Source of the DNA: Actinacidiphila sp. DG2A-62
GTDB lineage: Bacteria; Actinomycetota; Actinomycetes; Streptomycetales; Streptomycetaceae
DNA: 64,000 bases
Direction of reading: 5' to 3'
Assembly (NCBI RefSeq): GCF_035825295.1
Contig: NZ_JAYMGI010000002.1
Span: forward strand, 3,787,001-3,851,000
The notes beneath the pieces are model-generated. The model searched no databases, had not been told where the DNA came from, and saw only the letters and a program-made list of their open reading frames with translations. Both the position numbers and the translations under genes were made by a program. Positions 28,498-38,078 of this stretch are shown in pieces; within the stretch, counting starts at the first letter, position 1, and the number at the start of each line of letters is the position of its first letter.

Positions 28498-30506
28498 ATG
28501 GACGAGCTGAGGAGCGACGATCCGCGGTGGATCGGCGGCTACCGGCTGCTCGGCCGGCTCGGCGCGGGCGGCATGGGCCGGGTGTACCTGGCGCGTTCGC
28601 CCCGCGGGCGCACGGTCGCGGTGAAGGTGGTGCGCGCGGAGCTGGCCGAGCAGGAGGAGTTCCGCGGCCGCTTCCGGCGCGAGGTGGCGGCGGCCCGCAG
28701 GGTCGGCGGCCCCTGGACCGCGCCGCTGATCGACGCCGACACCGAGGCGGACGTCCCCTGGCTGGCCACGGGCTATGTCGCGGGCCCTTCGCTGCAGCAG
28801 GTCGTCGCCCGCGACCACGGCCCGCTGCCGGTCTCCTCGGTCCGGGTGCTGGCCGACGGCCTGACCCGCGCGCTCGCCGACATCCACGGCGCCGGGCTGG
28901 TGCACCGCGACCTCAAGCCGTCCAACGTGATGCTCACCATCGACGGCCCGCGGGTGATCGACTTCGGCATCGCCCGCGCGCTGGAGACGGTCGCCGACGA
29001 CGGCTCGATCACGTACACCGGCGCGATGGTGGGCTCGCCGGCCTTCATGTCGCCCGAGCAGGTCCGGGGCGACCGTGTGACGCCCGCCTGCGACATCTTC
29101 TGCATGGGCTCGGTGCTGGCGTTCGCGGCGACCGGGCTGCAGCCGTTCGGCGCGGCGAGCAGCGGGGTGCACGCGCAGATGTACCGCATCGTCCAGGAGC
29201 CGCCGGACCTCGACGCCGTCCCCGAGGAGCTGCGCGGCCTGGTCGCGGCCTGCCTGGCCAAGGACCCCGCGGAGCGCCCCTCCCTGACGGACGTGCGGCG
29301 CCGCCTGGCCGCGATCGCCGCGCCGGCGCCGGGCGGGGGCGCGGACGCGGATCCGCGCGCGGCAGCGCAATCCGGTCCAGGCTCCGGTACGGGCTCCGGT
29401 ACGGACTCGTTCGGCGCCACGGGATCGGCTGCGGGCGCGGGAGCGCGGGCGGCGGCCGAGGAGCCGTGGCTGCCGGCGGCGGTCGTCGCGCGGCTCGGCC
29501 GCCAGGCGGTACGGCTGCTGGAGCTGGAGGAGGCGGAGACCGGCTCGCTGCCGGTGATCACCACGCCGCGGCAGCGGGCCCGCCCGGAGCCGCCGGCTGA
29601 GCCGGCGTCGCAGCCGCCCGCGCAGTCCCGGCCGCGGGTCCCCGCGCAGCCGGGACCCGCGTCGGACACCGCGCGTCTCCCCCAGGCCGCCGCGGCGTCG
29701 GCGACCCCGGCCGCGTCAGGGCTCTCCAAGGCCGCCGACCCGCGCGACCCGCGCACCGCCGCCGCCCCGCCCGAGCCGTCCCCCGGTCAGACCGGCCTGG
29801 CCACGGCGTACCCGGCGGGCATCGCCTACCCGACCCCGCCACCCCCGCCCCCGCGGCAGGCCCCCGGACCGGCCGACGCCCGGCCGGCCCCGCGGGCCCG
29901 GCCGACCCGGCCGGACCAGCCGCGCCGGCCGCGTACCCGGGACCTTCCGGGCCCGCGGGACCGGGGCGGGCCGAGGGCGCGCGTCGGCGGCGGCGTGTGC
30001 TGGCCGCGGGGGCCGCCGTGCTCGTGGTCGCCGCGGTCGCGGTCACCGCGGTCGTGGCCCGCGGCGGCGGGGAGGGCTCGGGCCGCGGGCGGGCCGCGGC
30101 GCCGAGTACGCACGCGTCGGCGCCGGCGTCGGCGCACCCGAGCGCCCCGGACACGCCCGCCGCGGCCGGGAGCCTGAGGCCGCCCGCGGACATGGTCGGC
30201 ACCTGGCGGACCAGCTTCGACGGCGGCGACGCGACCGCCGCCGACACCCGCGTGCTCACCGTCCACGCCGACGGCACGGTGGAGTTGACCGGCGACGGGC
30301 CCTCGTACTCCTGCGCCTGGACGATGCACGTGACGGCCGCGGGGCCGCCGGTCGCGCTCAGCCCCTCGCGGGTGACCCGCGGCTCGGCCGCCTCCTGCCT
30401 GCCCGGCGGCGCGACCACGCTGACCCTGGTCGACGCCGACCACCTGCGCCGCGACAACGTCGACAGCGGCAGGTCCCCGCTGACGTACGAGAAGACCGCC
30501 GGCTGA
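28498..30506 (+). pseudogene. Receptor-type Ser/Thr protein kinase, frame broken in the linker
   Basis: A PknB-type kinase: glycine loop LGAGGMGRVYLA, Lys43 in AVKVV, HRD at 136-138 (LVHRDLKPSNVML) and DFG at 155-157. After a Pro/Ala-rich linker the kinase frame loses sense near 29840-29870 and would stop at 30177. The other plus frame continues naturally with PAGPAGPADPAGPA, then ARRRRR, a transmembrane helix (AAVLVVAAVAVTAVVA, about 30000-30060) and an extracellular domain (VGTWRTSFDG.., two Cys) ending at 30506. A one-base loss in the C-run near ACCCCCGCCCCCGCGG explains it. The start is ATG at 28498. Confidence 0.85.
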
Positions 30507-30545
30507 CGCACCGCGGAGCGCCCCGCGCCCGACGACGGTCCGAGG

Positions 30546-30592
30546 GGAATCAGCGGAATCAGCGGAATCAGCGGAGAATCAGAGGAATCAGA
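30546..30592. repeat. 9-bp tandem repeats abutting the purA stop codon
   Basis: GGAATCAGC occurs three times exactly (30546-30572), followed by two variants. The last unit contains the purA stop (30588-30590). Confidence 0.85.
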
Positions 30593-31871
30593 AAAAGGGG
30601 TTGACCTCGATCGTCTCGGTGCGGCCGGGGCCGACCCCGATCGCGGAGATCGGCGCGCCCGACATCTCCTCCAGCGCCTTGACGTACGCCTGCGCGTTCT
30701 TCGGCAGGTCCGCCACCGACTTGGCGCCCGAGATGTTCTCCGACCAGCCCGGGAGGTACTCGTACACCGGCTTGGCGTGGTGGAAGTCGCTCTGGCTGTA
30801 CGGGAGTTCCTCGACGCGGCGGCCGTCGATCTCGTAGGCGACGCAGACCGGGATGCGCTCCCAGCCGGTCAGCACGTCGAGCTTGGTGAGGAAGAAGTCG
30901 GTCAGGCCGTTGACCCGGGTGGCGTAGCGCGCGATGACCGCGTCGAACCAGCCGCAGCGGCGGTTGCGCCCGGTGGTGACGCCGAACTCCCCGCCGATCG
31001 TGCGCAGCTTCTCGCCGTCCTCGTCGAGCAGTTCGGTCGGGAAGGGGCCGGAGCCGACCCGGGTGGTGTACGCCTTGAGGATGCCGATCACGCGGGTGAT
31101 CTTGGTGGGCCCGACGCCGGTGCCGGTGCAGGCGCCGCCCGAGGTCGGGTTGGACGAGGTGACGAAGGGGTACGTACCGTGGTCGACGTCCAGCAGCGTG
31201 CCCTGCCCGCCCTCCATCAGCACGACCTCGCCCCGGTCCAGCGCGTCGTTCAGGACCAGCGTGGTGTCGGCGACGTAGCCCTTGATCTGCTCCGCGTAGC
31301 CGAGGTACTCCTCGACGACCTGCTCGGTGCTCATCGCGCGGCGGTTGAAGATCTTGACCAGGATCTGGTTCTTGTCCTGGAGGGCGGCGTCGACCTTCTG
31401 CTGGAGGATCGATTCGTCGAAGAGGTCCTGGACCCGGATGCCGACCCGGTTGATCTTGTCCGCGTAGGCCGGGCCGATGCCGCGCCCGGTGGTGCCGATC
31501 TTGCGCTTGCCGAGGAAGCGCTCGGTCACCTTGTCGATGGTCTGGTGATACGGCGTGATCAGGTGCGCGTTACCGCTGATCAGCAGCTTGGAGGTGTCGA
31601 CGCCGCGCTCGTTCAGCCCGCTCAGCTCGGAGAGCAGGACCGCCGGGTCGACGACGACGCCGTTGCCGATCACCGGGACGCAGCCCGGCGAGAGGATTCC
31701 GGAGGGGAGCAGGTGCAGCGCGTACTTCTGGTCGCCGACGACGACCGTGTGGCCGGCGTTGTTGCCGCCCTGGTAACGCACCACATAGTCCACGGAGCCG
31801 CCGAGCAGGTCGGTGGCCTTCCCCTTGCCCTCGTCACCCCACTGAGCACCGAGCAGCACAAGTGCGGGCAC
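30588..31871 (-). CDS. purA: Adenylosuccinate synthetase
   Basis: 427 residues, IMP + Asp + GTP to adenylosuccinate. Begins [20 protein letters not shown] with the catalytic Asp and P-loop-like GDEGKGK. Other segments: [47 protein letters not shown] and [14 protein letters not shown]. Start GTG at 31871 has GGAAGGGG upstream. Confidence 0.96.
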   Translation of the reverse strand: MPALVLLGAQWGDEGKGKATDLLGGSVDYVVRYQGGNNAGHTVVVGDQKYALHLLPSGILSPGCVPVIGNGVVVDPAVLLSELSGLNERGVDTSKLLISGNAHLITPYHQTIDKVTERFLGKRKIGTTGRGIGPAYADKINRVGIRVQDLFDESILQQKVDAALQDKNQILVKIFNRRAMSTEQVVEEYLGYAEQIKGYVADTTLVLNDALDRGEVVLMEGGQGTLLDVDHGTYPFVTSSNPTSGGACTGTGVGPTKITRVIGILKAYTTRVGSGPFPTELLDEDGEKLRTIGGEFGVTTGRNRRCGWFDAVIARYATRVNGLTDFFLTKLDVLTGWERIPVCVAYEIDGRRVEELPYSQSDFHHAKPVYEYLPGWSENISGAKSVADLPKNAQAYVKALEEMSGAPISAIGVGPGRTETIEVNPFF

Positions 31872-31942
31872 AGGCGTACACCCCTTCCGGGCGGGGCATG
31901 TCCAACGTGCAGAGAGCCGTCGAAACCTGCCCCGGAATAGAC

Positions 31943-31974
31943 GAAGCCCCTGACGCAACGGCGCAAGGGGCTCT
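31943..31974. promoter_or_regulatory. Hairpin in the purA leader / divergent region
   Basis: AGCCCCT / AGGGGCT enclosing TGACGCAACGGCGCA, about 75 nt upstream of the purA start. On the minus strand it is followed by TCGTCTATTCC. It may attenuate purA or end read-through; no purine riboswitch fold was recognised. Confidence 0.45.
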
Positions 31975-32006
31975 TGCACCGAGATTTTACCTGAGGAAGG
32001 ACGAAG

Positions 32007-32843
32007 GTGTCGGCTCACGTCCCGGCCGGGCATTCCCTGCTCGTCGTCATCGACCCCGCGGCCCGTGCGACCGACGGCGAATCCGTGCGGATCGCCAAGG
32101 ATGTGCTGCGCGCGGGGGCGTACTCGGTGAAATTCGTCTTCCCGCAGTCGGCCGAGGAGGCCGAGCACGCGCTCAGCCACCGCGGCCGGCGGCACCCGGT
32201 GCTGCTCGGCGACGACGCGGCGCTGCTGCGCACGGTCCGCGCGCTGCGCCGCGACCGCACGCTCGGCGAGGCGGCGCTGTCGGTGGTGCCGATCGGGCCG
32301 CGGGCCTCGCTGGCCCGCGCGCTCGGCGTGCCCGAGCAGGTGCCGGCCGCGGCCCGCGCGGTGCTCGACGGCGTGCAGCGCGAGCTGGACCTGCTGGTGG
32401 ACGACAGCGGCGGCATCGTGCTGGGCGCGCTGAGCATGCCGTGCGGCGCGCCGGTCGCGCACACCGCGGCGCACTGGTGGACGCCGGTGGAGAAGACCGC
32501 CCGCTCGCTGGCCCGCACCCTGACCTCGCCGATCCCGGTGGGCGGGCGGCAGCCGCCGCCGCTGCGCCGGCTGCGGGTCGAGGCGGACGGCGTGCTGCTG
32601 ACCGACCTGGACCAGCCGGTGCACGAGGTCTCGGTGCGCACCGCGCCGACCGGCTTCGCCGAGGTGCTGGTCAGCCGGCCCGACGAGGCCGGCGCGACCG
32701 ACCAGTTGCGGGCCGTCGCCCGGACCGTCACCGTCTCCGGCCGCGACTTCCGCTACCGCGCGGACTCCGCGGTGACCGGGCCGGTGCGCACCCGCACCTG
32801 GACGGTGGAGCCGGCGGCGTGGCGGCTGACGGTGCCGCGCTGA
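32007..32843 (+). CDS. Diacylglycerol-kinase-like protein
   Basis: 278 residues. [20 protein letters not shown] and the following alternating fold resemble the DAGK catalytic domain, and the C-terminal half ([20 protein letters not shown]) matches its beta-sandwich. The GGDGT nucleotide motif is degenerate here ([15 protein letters not shown]), so lipid kinase activity is doubtful. GTG at 32007 follows AGGAAGGACG. Confidence 0.7.
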   Translation: MSAHVPAGHSLLVVIDPAARATDGESVRIAKDVLRAGAYSVKFVFPQSAEEAEHALSHRGRRHPVLLGDDAALLRTVRALRRDRTLGEAALSVVPIGPRASLARALGVPEQVPAAARAVLDGVQRELDLLVDDSGGIVLGALSMPCGAPVAHTAAHWWTPVEKTARSLARTLTSPIPVGGRQPPPLRRLRVEADGVLLTDLDQPVHEVSVRTAPTGFAEVLVSRPDEAGATDQLRAVARTVTVSGRDFRYRADSAVTGPVRTRTWTVEPAAWRLTVPR

Positions 32844-32862
32844 GCGTCCGCGCGCGGCCCGC

Positions 32863-32952
32863 GCGGCTCCCGGACCCCTCGCGGCTGACGGGCCCCTCCC
32901 GGCTCACAGGCGTCTCGCGGCTGACGGGCCCCGCGCCGCTGACGGATGCGGC
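32863..32952. repeat. Five 18-bp degenerate tandem repeats between convergent genes
   Basis: Consensus near GCGGCTGACGGGCCCCTC, units at 32863, 32881, 32899, 32917 and 32935. It fills the gap between the DAGK-like stop (32843) and the P450 stop (32959). Confidence 0.8.
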
Positions 32953-32958
32953 CTCAGC

Positions 32959-34224
32959 TCACCAGGTGACGTGCAGCTCGCGGGGGCCGCGGATGACGTA
33001 GCCCGGCCGCCACTCGGGCTCCCGGACCAGCCGCATGCCGGGCGCGTCGCGCAGGAACGCGCCGAAGGAGGCGGCCAGTTCGACCCGGGCCAGCGGCGCG
33101 CCCAGGCAGTAGTGGATGCCCGCGCCGAAGGACACGTGCTTGTTGCCCGCCGCGGGCCGGGTGATGTCGAAGCGGCCCGGGTCGGCGAAGCGCGCCGGGT
33201 CGCGGTTGGCCGAGCCGAACAGCAGCGCGACCTCGCTGCCGCGCGGGATCGCGGCGCCGCCGATCTCGATGTCGTCCAGCACCCAGCGTTCGAACAGCTG
33301 CAGCGGGGTGTCGTAGCGCAGCATCTCCTCGACCGCGTCCGGCAGCCGCCGCTCGGGCTCGGCGGCCAGCAGCGCGAGCTGGTCGGGGTGCCGGAACAGG
33401 TGCAGCCAGCCGAGCGTGGTGGTGTTGACGGTCGCCTCGTGGCCGGCGTTGAGCAGCAGCACACAGGTGGAGACCATCTCCTGCTCACTGAGCACGTCGC
33501 CGCCGTCGTGGGCCGCGATCAGCGCGCTGATCAGGTCGTCGCCGCTGTCACGGCGCCGGGCGGCGATCAGCGCGCGCAGGTACGCGGAGAACTCCTCGCT
33601 GGCCCGCACCGCGCGCCGGGCGGTCTCCTCGGTCGGGTTCAGCTCGTACATGCCGGTGATCGCCTCCGACCAGGGCCGCAGCAGGCCGCGGTCGGCCGGC
33701 GGGACGCCCAGCATCTCGGCGATCACGGCGACCGGCAGCGGCTCGGCGACCGCCGTCAGCAGGTCGCCGCCGCCGTCCGCGTACAGCGACGCGACCAGTT
33801 CGCCGGCCAGCCGGCGCACGGTCGGCGCGAGGTCCTCGACCATCCGCGGGGTGAACGCCTTGGCGACCAGCCGGCGGATGCGGCCGTGCGCGGGGTCCTC
33901 CAGGTCGAGCATGCCCTCGCCGTTGAGCACGGTGAACGGCTCGTGCTCGGGCGGCGGGGGCGTGCGCCCGAACTCCTCGTGGCTGAAGCGGTGCAGATAC
34001 GTACGGCCCAGCCGGCGGTCGCGCAGCAGCGCGCTCACGTCGTCGTGGTGCGGGACGAGCCACTGGCCGGTCGGCTCGAACCAGTGCGCGCGGCCGGCGG
34101 CGCGCAGGGCGTCGTAGGCGGGATAGGGGTCGGCCACGAAGGCGGGGTCCCAGGGGCGGAAGAGGTCCGTGGGGCGGGCGTCCGCCGGGGAAGCGGGCGG
34201 CGGGGGCGGGGGCGCAGAGGTCAT
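32959..34224 (-). CDS. Cytochrome P450 (CYP107-like)
   Basis: 421 residues. Haem-binding FGAGIHYCLGAPLARVE with Cys373; I-helix LLLNAGHEATVN; EEMLRYDTP corresponds to the ExxR region. The N-terminus is Pro-rich (SAPPPPPPASP). No ferredoxin or reductase gene lies beside it, so it must use partners encoded elsewhere. The substrate is unknown; CYP107 enzymes often act on macrolides or fatty acids. The start codon ATG (34224) directly abuts a four-copy 20-bp tandem repeat. Confidence 0.92.
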   Translation of the reverse strand: MTSAPPPPPPASPADARPTDLFRPWDPAFVADPYPAYDALRAAGRAHWFEPTGQWLVPHHDDVSALLRDRRLGRTYLHRFSHEEFGRTPPPPEHEPFTVLNGEGMLDLEDPAHGRIRRLVAKAFTPRMVEDLAPTVRRLAGELVASLYADGGGDLLTAVAEPLPVAVIAEMLGVPPADRGLLRPWSEAITGMYELNPTEETARRAVRASEEFSAYLRALIAARRRDSGDDLISALIAAHDGGDVLSEQEMVSTCVLLLNAGHEATVNTTTLGWLHLFRHPDQLALLAAEPERRLPDAVEEMLRYDTPLQLFERWVLDDIEIGGAAIPRGSEVALLFGSANRDPARFADPGRFDITRPAAGNKHVSFGAGIHYCLGAPLARVELAASFGAFLRDAPGMRLVREPEWRPGYVIRGPRELHVTW

Positions 34225-34304
34225 GGCGGCTCGCTCAGTCCGTGGTCGCGTCGGTCAGTCCGTGCTCGCGTCGATCAGTCCGTGGCCGCGTCGATCAGTC
34301 CGTG
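34225..34304. repeat. Four 20-bp tandem repeats joining an MBL-fold gene to the P450 gene
   Basis: Minus-strand unit CACGGACTGATCGACGCG plus two variable bases; copies at 34285-34304, 34265-34284, 34245-34264 and 34225-34244. The array starts inside the last codons of the metallo-beta-lactamase gene and ends at the P450 ATG. Each unit carries GGACTGA. Confidence 0.9.
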
Positions 34305-35117
34305 CTCGCGCAGGTAGTCCAGCTGGGCGCGGACCGACAGTTCGGCGGCGGGCCACAGCGCGCGGTCCACGTCCGCGTAGACGTGGGCCACCACGTCCCG
34401 CGGGGTGCGCAGGCCGCCCTCGACGGCGGTCTCGACCTGCGCGAGGCGGTGGGCGCGATGCGCGAGGTAGAACTCGACGGCGCCGCGCGCGTCGTCCAGC
34501 ACCGGTCCGTGGCCGGGCAGCACGGTGTCCACGCCGCCGTCGACGGTGAGGGTCTGCAGCCGGCGCAGCGAGTCCAGGTAGTCGCCGAGCCGGCCGTCGG
34601 GGTGCGCGACCACGGTGGTGCCGCGGCCCAGCACGGTGTCGCCGGTGAGCACCGCGTCGTCGGCCGGCAGGTGGAAGCAGAGCGAGTCCGCGGTGTGCCC
34701 GGGGGTCGCGATCACCCGCAGCTCCAGGCCGCCGACGCCGACCGCGTCGCCCTCGGCCAGGCCCTCGTCGCCCAGCCGCAGCGCGGGGTCGAGCGCGCGC
34801 ACCCGGGTGCGGGTCAGCTCGGCGAAGCGCGCGGCGCCCTCGGCGTGGTCGGGGTGGCCGTGGGTGAGCAGCGTCAGGGCGACGCGCTTGCCGAGCCGCT
34901 CGGCGGTGGCCACCACGTTCGCCAGGTGCGCCTCGTCCAGCGGACCGGGGTCGACCACCACGGCCAGCGGCGAGTCCGGCTCGGCGAGTATCCAGGTGTT
35001 GGTGCCGTCCAGCGTCATCGCCGACGGGTTCGGGGCCAGCACGCACAGGGCGCGCTCGGTGGCCCGGCCGCCGACGGCCGGCTGCGGCCGGCCCGGCGGG
35101 GTGGTCGCCGCGGTCAT
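34275..35117 (-). CDS. Metallo-beta-lactamase-fold hydrolase
   Basis: 280 residues. Zinc motif THGHPDH, then ATPGHTADSLCFHL, LTGDTVLG and VLPGHGPV, in the glyoxalase II/LACTB2-like arrangement. The N-terminus TLDGTNTWILAEPDSPLAVV is typical of this subgroup. Start ATG at 35117 overlaps the Nudix stop by 4 nt. The C-terminus (HGLIDAATD) is encoded in the first unit of a tandem repeat, which supplies the stop in the second. The substrate is unknown, perhaps a thioester or RNA end. Confidence 0.9.
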   Translation of the reverse strand: MTAATTPPGRPQPAVGGRATERALCVLAPNPSAMTLDGTNTWILAEPDSPLAVVVDPGPLDEAHLANVVATAERLGKRVALTLLTHGHPDHAEGAARFAELTRTRVRALDPALRLGDEGLAEGDAVGVGGLELRVIATPGHTADSLCFHLPADDAVLTGDTVLGRGTTVVAHPDGRLGDYLDSLRRLQTLTVDGGVDTVLPGHGPVLDDARGAVEFYLAHRAHRLAQVETAVEGGLRTPRDVVAHVYADVDRALWPAAELSVRAQLDYLREHGLIDAATD

Positions 35118-36187
35118 CGGCCCGCGCCCCCTTCCATGATCACCCGGTCGAAGTGGCCGTGCCGCGGCCAGCTCAGCACCACCGAGCCGGCCGCCTCGTC
35201 CACCGTGGCGTACGGCACCACGGGCGTCAGGTCCCGGCCGGGCGCCGCCGCCAGCGCCTCGTCGGCGCTCGGGTACGGCAGCAGGTCGCGCAGCATCGTG
35301 ACGGTCGGCGGGAGCATCACCATCTCGCCGCGCTCGTATCCCTCGACGGCGTCGGCGGGGCGCAGCCACACCGTGCGGTCGGCCTCGCCGTCGCCGGTCA
35401 CGTCCAGGGTGCGCTGGCCCCGCGGGAGGCGGGCGAGGAAGAACCACGTGTCGTAGCGGCGCTCCTCAAACTCCGGGGTGATCCAGCGCGCCCAGGGCGT
35501 CAGCAGGTCCGAGCGCAGGACGAGGTCGCGGCGGGCCAGGAAGTCGGCGAAGCCCAGTTCGCGGCGGACCAGCGCGCGGCGGTCGGCCTCCCAGTCCGGG
35601 CCGGTGGTGTCGGCGACGATGCCGGCGTCGGAGCGCCGGTCGGCGTGGCTCTCCGGGTCGCCGGGGTGCTGCGGGCCGCCGGGGGACGCGGGGTGCTCCG
35701 GGTCGCCCGCCGGGTGCTCCGGGTCGCCGGGGTGCTGCGGGCTGTCCCCCGGGTGCTCCGGGTCGCCCGCCGGGTGCTGCGGGCCGTCGAGGTGCTCCCG
35801 GTCGCCGGGGGTCGCGAGGCCGGCGAGCAGCACGCCGGACTCCTCGAAGGTCTCGCGCACCGCGGCGCACACCACCGCCTGCGCCCGGCGCTCCGGCACG
35901 CCGAGCACGGCCGCCCACTGCGCGAGGCCGGGTCCGGCCCAGCGCACCGGCCGCTCGTCGCGCGGGTCCACGCCGCCGCCGGGGTACGCGTAGGCGCCGC
36001 CCGCGAACGCCATGGAGGCGCGGCGGCGCAGCATGTGGACGCTGAGGCCGCCGGCCCCGTCGCCGTCCTTGAGCAGCAGCACGGTCGCCGCCTCGCGCGG
36101 CGTGACGGGGTCCAGCTCGCCGCGCGCCAGCGCCCGGATGCGCTCGGGCCACGCGGCGGGGTACGCCGCACCGTCCATCGCTGTCAT
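35114..36187 (-). CDS. Nudix hydrolase with a repetitive His-Pro insert
   Basis: 357 residues from ATG at 36187. The Nudix box ends RETFEESGVLL; GGAYAYPGGGVDPRDE precedes it. Between the box and the rest of the fold lies an insert of about 60 residues made of units such as GDPEHPA and GPQHPGD, encoded near 35640-35810. NUDT7/19-like CoA-type hydrolases show a similar overall length, but the substrate is not proven. The frame is also open upstream into RidA with no stop. The downstream overlap is ATGA with the MBL gene. Confidence 0.85.
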   Translation of the reverse strand: MTAMDGAAYPAAWPERIRALARGELDPVTPREAATVLLLKDGDGAGGLSVHMLRRRASMAFAGGAYAYPGGGVDPRDERPVRWAGPGLAQWAAVLGVPERRAQAVVCAAVRETFEESGVLLAGLATPGDREHLDGPQHPAGDPEHPGDSPQHPGDPEHPAGDPEHPASPGGPQHPGDPESHADRRSDAGIVADTTGPDWEADRRALVRRELGFADFLARRDLVLRSDLLTPWARWITPEFEERRYDTWFFLARLPRGQRTLDVTGDGEADRTVWLRPADAVEGYERGEMVMLPPTVTMLRDLLPYPSADEALAAAPGRDLTPVVPYATVDEAAGSVVLSWPRHGHFDRVIMEGGAGR

Positions 36188-36796
36188 GCCCACGAGGCTA
36201 CCCGCGCGCACCCGTTCGCCCAACGTCCGGACGCCGCGCGCAGGGCCTCGGCGGTCGGTCCGGGGGCGCCCAGGCTCCGGGCCGCCCGGACGCCGCGCGC
36301 GCAGGGCCCGGCGCCCGGCGCCGGCTGAGTCGCGGAGCTCGACCTGGAGCTCGACCTCGACGGGGGCGTCGAGGGGCAGGACCGCGACGCCGACCGCGCT
36401 GCGGGCGTGCACGCCGGCCTCGCCCAGCACCTCGCCGAGCAGCTCGCTCGCGCCGTTGACGACCCCCGGCTGCCCGGTGAAGTCCGGCGCGGACGCGACG
36501 AAGCCGACGACCTTCACCACGCGCGCGATCCGGTCGAGGTCGCCGTCGACGACCGAGCCGACCGCCGCGAGGGCGTTGAGCGCGCAGGTCCGCGCCAGCT
36601 CGTACGCCTGCTCCGCGGTGACCTCCGCGCCCACCTTGCCGGCGGCCGGCAGCTTGCCGTCCACCAGCGGGAGCTGGCCCGCGGTGAAGACGTAGGCCCC
36701 CGACCGCACGGCCGGCCGGTAGGCGGCCAGCGGCGGGACCACCTCGGGCAGCGTCAGGCCCAGCTCGGCCAGCCGCGCGGCGACCGCGCCGCTCAC
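36188..36796 (-). CDS. RidA-family enamine/imine deaminase, read-through into Nudix
   Basis: RidA domain of about 155 residues from GTG at 36796 (after GGGAGAAGGAC): LAELGLTLPEVVPPLAAYRP, YVFTAGQLPLVDGKL, RTCALNALAAV and HARSAVGVAVLPLDAPVEVE. The domain ends VELRD; the next codon is TCA (36326-36328), where a TGA would be expected. The frame then runs on through Arg/Pro-rich residues into the Nudix start, so the sequence as given has no RidA stop before 35114. GTGA overlaps the stop of the DUF4177-type gene. Confidence 0.85.
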
Positions 36797-36957
36797 GCGT
36801 CCTTCTCCCGCTTGAGGTACGCCACCAGCTGCTCGGAGCCGTTCGGACCCGGCACCACCTGCACCAGCTCCCAGCCGTCCTCCCCCCAGGTGTCGAGGAT
36901 CTGCTTGGTCGCGTGCACGAGCAGCGGCACGGTCGCGTATTCCCACTTCTTCGCCAT
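36793..36957 (-). CDS. DUF4177-type small protein
   Basis: 54 residues: starts MAKKWEYATVPLLVHATKQI, then TWGEDGWELVQVV, the EDGWEL motif of the family. First gene of a minus-strand set that continues with RidA, Nudix and MBL through overlapping frames. It diverges from the ArsA-type genes. Confidence 0.85.
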   Translation of the reverse strand: MAKKWEYATVPLLVHATKQILDTWGEDGWELVQVVPGPNGSEQLVAYLKREKDA

Positions 36958-37038
36958 ACCGCGACTGTAGTGCCTGTCACCTTCCCAACCGGTCGGCCAC
37001 CGGACTACCGCGGGCGCCGAGTGGTTAGGCTCGCAAGA

Positions 37039-38064
37039 GTGAGCCCTCAACAGTCCTCCGCCGCCAGGCTCCACATCGTGACGGGCAAGGGCGGCACGGG
37101 GAAGACCACGGTCGCCGCCGCGCTGGCGCTCGCCCTCGCCGCCGAGGGCCGCAGCGTGCTGCTCGTGGAGGTCGAGGAGCGCCAGGGCATCGCCCAGCTG
37201 TTCGAGACCGAGGCGCTGCCCTACGAGGAGCGGCGGATCGCCTCGGCGCCCGGCGGCGGCGAGGTGCACGCGCTGGCGATCGACGCCGAGCTGGCGATGC
37301 TGGACTACCTCGACATGTTCTACAAGCTCGGCCGGGCCGGCCGGGCGCTGAAGAAGCTCGGCGCGATCGACTTCGCCACCACCGTCGCGCCCGGCCTGCG
37401 TGACGTGCTGCTCACCGGCAAGGTGTGCGAGGCGGTGCGGCGCAAGGACAAGGCGGGCTGGCCGGTCTACGACGCGGTGGTGCTCGACGCCCCGCCGACC
37501 GGCCGCATCACCCGGTTCCTGAACGTCAACGACGAGGTCGCGGGCCTGGCCCGGGTGGGGCCCATACACAACCAGGCGCAGTCGGTGATGCGGGTGCTCA
37601 AGTCCCCGCAGACCGCGATCCACCTGGTCACGCTGCTGGAGGAGATGCCGGTCCAGGAGACCATGGACGGCGTCGCCGAACTGCGCGCGGCCGGCCTGCC
37701 GGTGGGCACGGTGATCGTCAACATGCTGCGCCCGGTGCTGCTGGCCGACGCCGAGCTGGCCGAGGTCGCCGACGGCGGCCCTCGGCGCACCGCGATCGCC
37801 AAGGCGCTGTCGCAGGCGGGCCTGGGCGGCGCGCGGCGCGGCGGGGTCGCCGAGCGGCTGGTCGACCCGCTGCTGGCGCAGGCGCACGAGCACGCCGAGC
37901 GGGTGGTGCTGGAGCGCGAGCAGCGTGCCGAGATCGCCGGACTCGGCCTGCCGCTGCGGGAGTTGGAGCTGCTCGGCGACGGCGTCGACCTCGGCGGGCT
38001 GTACCGGCTGGCGGAGAGCCTGCGCAAGCAGACGGTCGCGCACGACGACCGGGACGAGGACTGA
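37039..38064 (+). CDS. ArsA/Get3-type ATPase, first subunit
   Basis: 341 residues. Deviant Walker A GKGGTGKTT at 16-24 with both lysines; DAPPTGRITRFL is the switch segment. No Cys metal site of true arsenite pumps is seen and no arsenic genes are near. In actinobacteria this pair lies beside wblA. GTG at 37039 has TAGGCT 7 nt upstream and no ribosome site, so it is probably leaderless. It is followed after 14 nt by a paralogue. Confidence 0.88.
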   Translation: MSPQQSSAARLHIVTGKGGTGKTTVAAALALALAAEGRSVLLVEVEERQGIAQLFETEALPYEERRIASAPGGGEVHALAIDAELAMLDYLDMFYKLGRAGRALKKLGAIDFATTVAPGLRDVLLTGKVCEAVRRKDKAGWPVYDAVVLDAPPTGRITRFLNVNDEVAGLARVGPIHNQAQSVMRVLKSPQTAIHLVTLLEEMPVQETMDGVAELRAAGLPVGTVIVNMLRPVLLADAELAEVADGGPRRTAIAKALSQAGLGGARRGGVAERLVDPLLAQAHEHAERVVLEREQRAEIAGLGLPLRELELLGDGVDLGGLYRLAESLRKQTVAHDDRDED

Positions 38065-38078
38065 GAGGCGAGGACGGG

